Source: a virus. Taken from it: 32,478 nucleotides of DNA. How positions within the stretch are numbered: position 1 is the first letter of the stretch; each line of letters begins with the position of its first letter. Made by a program: the position numbers and the translations under genes. The notes beneath the pieces are model-generated. The model worked only from the letters and a program-made list of their open reading frames with translations. It ran no database searches and was not told the origin of the DNA. Below, piece by piece: positions 30,817 through 32,478 of the stretch. Where the stretch lies: the IMG/VR virus record IMGVR_UViG_3300027736_000147, positions 1 through 32,478 of that record; one strand, given 5' to 3'.

Positions 30817-31545
30817 TTAGTAGTTTCCTGCGTAGATGTTGAACCGCTGACGAGTTGCCACCAGCGAATAAGGCATGGACATAATATCGTCAGGATTGTT
30901 GATGCGCTTCAAATCGCGCTTGCTTGTCATGGCAATCCGAGACACTTGGGGGCTGGGTTCTACGCCAAACTCAGGCGCAAACTCCATTGCCAAGTTGTAA
31001 GTAAACGCACGCAGATAGCCTGGTGGAAACAGAATCTGAGTTTCCAAGGTGGCTGGCTGGTCAAGTTCCTGCACCGAGATAAAGTGCCATTCCAACTCTC
31101 GTGTCGGCTTGGGATAGACCGTCATCTGGATGTTGGGGTACTCCATGTTAATCCACATGACCTGTGGATAAGTGGAAGTAACCGTCTTGACGGCAATGCC
31201 ATCATATTGCTGCTGATTGATAAACTTAATACCAAAAGACACGTTAGTACCCGGGTCGCGGTAGTAAGTGGCGTCATCCAACAATACGGGCCGCAAACCA
31301 TCAAAACCGCCAGCAGCAGCGCCAGTAGGACCAAGGTGGCGCTGAATCTCACCAGCAGGCCAAAGGAATGTTTGGTCAATGGTGTTGAATACCGACAGAC
31401 GCTCAATTGACCACGACTCAATCATTTGATTTAGGGCAGTCAACGCATCTTGCGAAGTGGCTGCTGATGGCGTTTCACCTTCAGCTAGGATGCCAAGCAA
31501 TCGAAGCGCACGATTTATTTGGTCTGCTGCGGTGTATGTTGCCAT
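30817..31545 (-). CDS. Tail accessory factor, P22 gp4-like head-to-tail adaptor
   Basis: A 242-residue protein (P22 gp4: 166; longer here). Start TAADQINRALRLLGILAEGE and DALTALNQMIESWS are the gp4-type helices that insert into the portal; 'LPPGYLRAFTYNLAMEFAPEFG'-like ending (FPPGYLRAFTYNLAMEF seen here) and conserved 'ISVQELDQP' follow, as in the family. gp4 forms a dodecamer attached to the portal and starts tail assembly. A perfect inverse DnaA box (TGTGGATAA at 31163) lies in it by chance. Next to a 63-residue gene upstream. Confidence 0.88.
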   Translation of the reverse strand: MATYTAADQINRALRLLGILAEGETPSAATSQDALTALNQMIESWSIERLSVFNTIDQTFLWPAGEIQRHLGPTGAAAGGFDGLRPVLLDDATYYRDPGTNVSFGIKFINQQQYDGIAVKTVTSTYPQVMWINMEYPNIQMTVYPKPTRELEWHFISVQELDQPATLETQILFPPGYLRAFTYNLAMEFAPEFGVEPSPQVSRIAMTSKRDLKRINNPDDIMSMPYSLVATRQRFNIYAGNY

Positions 31546-31546
31546 G

Positions 31547-31738
31547 TCAGATTTCCTCGGTTACAGCCTTGCGTGTGTATTTGCGTTTAATGCTCAACGC
31601 ATTTGTCTCCGGCTCAAAGACTTCAATAGACTCGTCTGGATTGTACCTTGACCAGCCGTTTTGTTCATCAAATTCGGCTTCAAGTTCCATAGTGGCAACT
31701 TTTCTGCCGTGAGTAGGGTGCATTAAATAGATGTTCAT
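31547..31738 (-). CDS. Small virion-cluster protein, unknown function
   Basis: A 63-residue protein starting MNIYLMHPTHGRKVATMELE; ATG at 31738 chosen (an in-frame TTG exists two codons earlier). It has an 'IYL.HP.HG.K.A....EAE' strand, an acidic middle (GWSRYNPDESIEVFEPE) and a basic tail (SIKRKYTRKAVTEEI). This resembles short phage proteins found after capsid genes. The start lies only a few bases after a rho-independent terminator, so it may have its own promoter or depend on read-through. Confidence 0.65.
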   Translation of the reverse strand: MNIYLMHPTHGRKVATMELEAEFDEQNGWSRYNPDESIEVFEPETNALSIKRKYTRKAVTEEI

Positions 31739-31742
31739 ACCC

Positions 31743-31762
31743 AAAAGAGGGGCCGAAGCCCC
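31743..31762 (-). terminator. Rho-independent terminator with UUCG loop
   Basis: On the minus strand GGGGC-TTCG-GCCCC followed by TCTTTT. Stable GC stem with the very stable UUCG tetraloop. It lies 18 bases after the stop of the 138-residue virion gene, before the 63-residue gene. Confidence 0.75.
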
Positions 31763-31780
31763 CCGTTTGTTAGGTGCATC

Positions 31781-32197
31781 TTACGATGCGCCGTGGATGA
31801 TTGCATAATTGATGATGACTGCTTCAGAGTATGAAGTAGCAGCAGTCAAGTTACGCAAAGTAATCAAAGCAGAACCAGCAGCCAAATAAGAAACGTATGT
31901 GGTGTAAGCACCAGCAGCACTACCAGTAGTATTGCTAGAAACACACACAACAATTGTGTCATTTGCGGAAATCAAACTGTTGGTCAATGTGAAAGAAACC
32001 GCAGCGCCAGCCGCCAAAGCAGCATTGTTCATTGTGATGCGACCAGCAGACTTGTTCAGAGTTACCCCTGTTGACTTATCTGTTGCTTGAGTCACAGTGC
32101 CTTGAGCCGCTGCGCTGTAGCCAATTTCTTGGCTTGCATAGCAGGTAGTAAATTCGGGGTCGCTATACGCAACACCTACAGCTTGTGTATTTGGCAT
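31781..32197 (-). CDS. Beta-rich virion protein, candidate capsid decoration protein
   Basis: A 138-residue Ala/Thr/Ser-rich protein with few charges: MPNTQAVGVAYSDPEF, then ALAAGAAVSFTLTNSLISA, TIVVCVSSNTTGSAAGAYTT, LITLRNLTAATSYSEAVIIN. The pattern 'GAAVSFTLTNSLI...DTIVV.....G..' is a jelly-roll-like strand series often found in phage proteins beside the coat. A good ribosome site (AAAGGAAACAATC) precedes the ATG. It is bounded on both sides by strong terminators, implying a high-level single-gene transcript or regulated read-through; a decoration protein would fit. Function unproven. Confidence 0.7.
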   Translation of the reverse strand: MPNTQAVGVAYSDPEFTTCYASQEIGYSAAAQGTVTQATDKSTGVTLNKSAGRITMNNAALAAGAAVSFTLTNSLISANDTIVVCVSSNTTGSAAGAYTTYVSYLAAGSALITLRNLTAATSYSEAVIINYAIIHGAS

Positions 32198-32210
32198 GAT
32201 TGTTTCCTTT

Positions 32211-32232
32211 AAAAACAGGGGCCGAAGCCCCC
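32211..32232 (-). terminator. Rho-independent terminator with UUCG loop, near-copy of the one at 31743
   Basis: On the minus strand GGGGC-TTCG-GCCCC followed by TGTTTTT. It lies after the stop of the gene cut by the right edge (32240) and before the start of the 138-residue gene. Confidence 0.75.
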
Positions 32233-32239
32233 GTTAAAT

Positions 32240-32478
32240 TTAGGCAATGCGGTACAGAGACCAGGCACCGTCACCAGTCTTAACTGCGCGGTACATCTGA
32301 GCCGTACCAGCAGTCGTGACAGTCATCAAGCCTTGTGAGCCAGACGAACCAATGGTCCAGCCGGTGTTGGTCGTGATCGTAATCACGCCAGAGCCAGAGC
32401 CATTGGTGTTAACCACAACAAAGTCAAAGCTGCTGTTGTTCTTGGCGCTAGACAAAGCTGCGTCAAGGTCAGTAGCCA
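32240..32478 (-). CDS. Beta-rich virion protein, 5' end at window edge
   Basis: The frame stays open to the last base: residues read ATDLDAALSSAKNNSSFDFV, then VNTNGSGSGVITITTNTGWT, SQGLMTVTTAGTAQMYRAVK, and end GDGAWSLYRIA. The final window bases read TG on the minus strand, so if base 32479 is T the first codon is ATG and the protein is a complete 79-80 residues; an A or C there would leave the start outside. Strand-rich, Gly/Thr/Asn-rich, ending in an 'A.M.R.V..GDG.W.LYR' motif frequent in phage structural proteins. The capsid gene is expected shortly beyond. Confidence 0.65.
   Translation of the reverse strand, partial: ATDLDAALSSAKNNSSFDFVVVNTNGSGSGVITITTNTGWTIGSSGSQGLMTVTTAGTAQMYRAVKTGDGAWSLYRIA

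Noticed and set aside
31163-31171. Third DnaA box (TGTGGATAA)
   Set aside because: A single copy inside the gp4-like coding sequence with no other origin features; likely chance.
1-32478. Integrase, excisionase, CI-type repressor, tRNA genes, insertion sequences
   Set aside because: Looked for and not found in any frame; a temperate life style cannot be claimed from this window.

Overview
The window reads as part of the genome of a short-tailed, P22-like bacteriophage or prophage-type element. Almost every base is coding, the longest non-coding gap is about 230 bases, and genes run in tightly packed co-directional blocks joined by ATGA or TAATG overlaps. A portal close to P22 gp1 in length, large and small terminase subunits, and gp4-, gp10- and gp7-like genes point to a podovirus with a P22-type head-to-tail and DNA-ejection machine. 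No host genes, tRNAs, integrase or CRISPR arrays were seen. The host cannot be read directly. Moderate GC content, strong GGAGG-type ribosome sites and the gene style suggest a Gram-negative proteobacterium, perhaps an aquatic betaproteobacterium (inference only).

Layout. Bases 1-11954 are on the minus strand. Read from right to left they are a YdaS/Cro-like regulator, a Toprim/AAA primase-helicase, a RusA-like nuclease, the small terminase, a protein with an HDVFGHG motif, a small membrane protein, the large terminase, the portal, a DUF5856-like protein and receptor-binding or fibre proteins that run off the left edge. Bases 12131-20354 are on the plus strand. They hold a recombination/replication set (Sak4-like ATPase, DUF669 SSB-like protein, Cas4-like exonuclease, SF2 helicase), then a string of about 13 small, translationally coupled accessory genes, ending in an extremely acidic protein. 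Bases 20413-32478 are on the minus strand again. Read from right to left they are small beta-rich virion proteins, the gp4-like tail adaptor, a fibre, the gp10-like head-closure protein, a Gly/Thr-rich protein, a cupin, three ejection-type proteins, a lysis cassette and a metallophosphoesterase.

The order gp4 - gp10 - (needle slot) - (gp14 slot) - gp7 - gp20 - gp16 matches P22. Two slots appear filled by unrelated proteins. Scaffold and major capsid are absent and probably lie just beyond the window, so the two minus-strand late blocks are likely one late operon split by the cut of a circular map.

Regulation and replication. The divergent control region 11955-12130 carries two copies of a 17-base palindrome (TCTAGCA-N3-TGCTAGA), each over the -10 element of one of two divergent promoters. 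A third, perfect copy lies 5 kb away at 17220, at the head of the accessory-gene string. Two perfect DnaA boxes next to a GC island (8305-8536) and a dense array of 14 CGGTAC/GTACCG repeats with 10-base phasing (9552-9736) are candidate replication or packaging sites. Twin UUCG-loop terminators bracket the first complete virion gene at the right edge.
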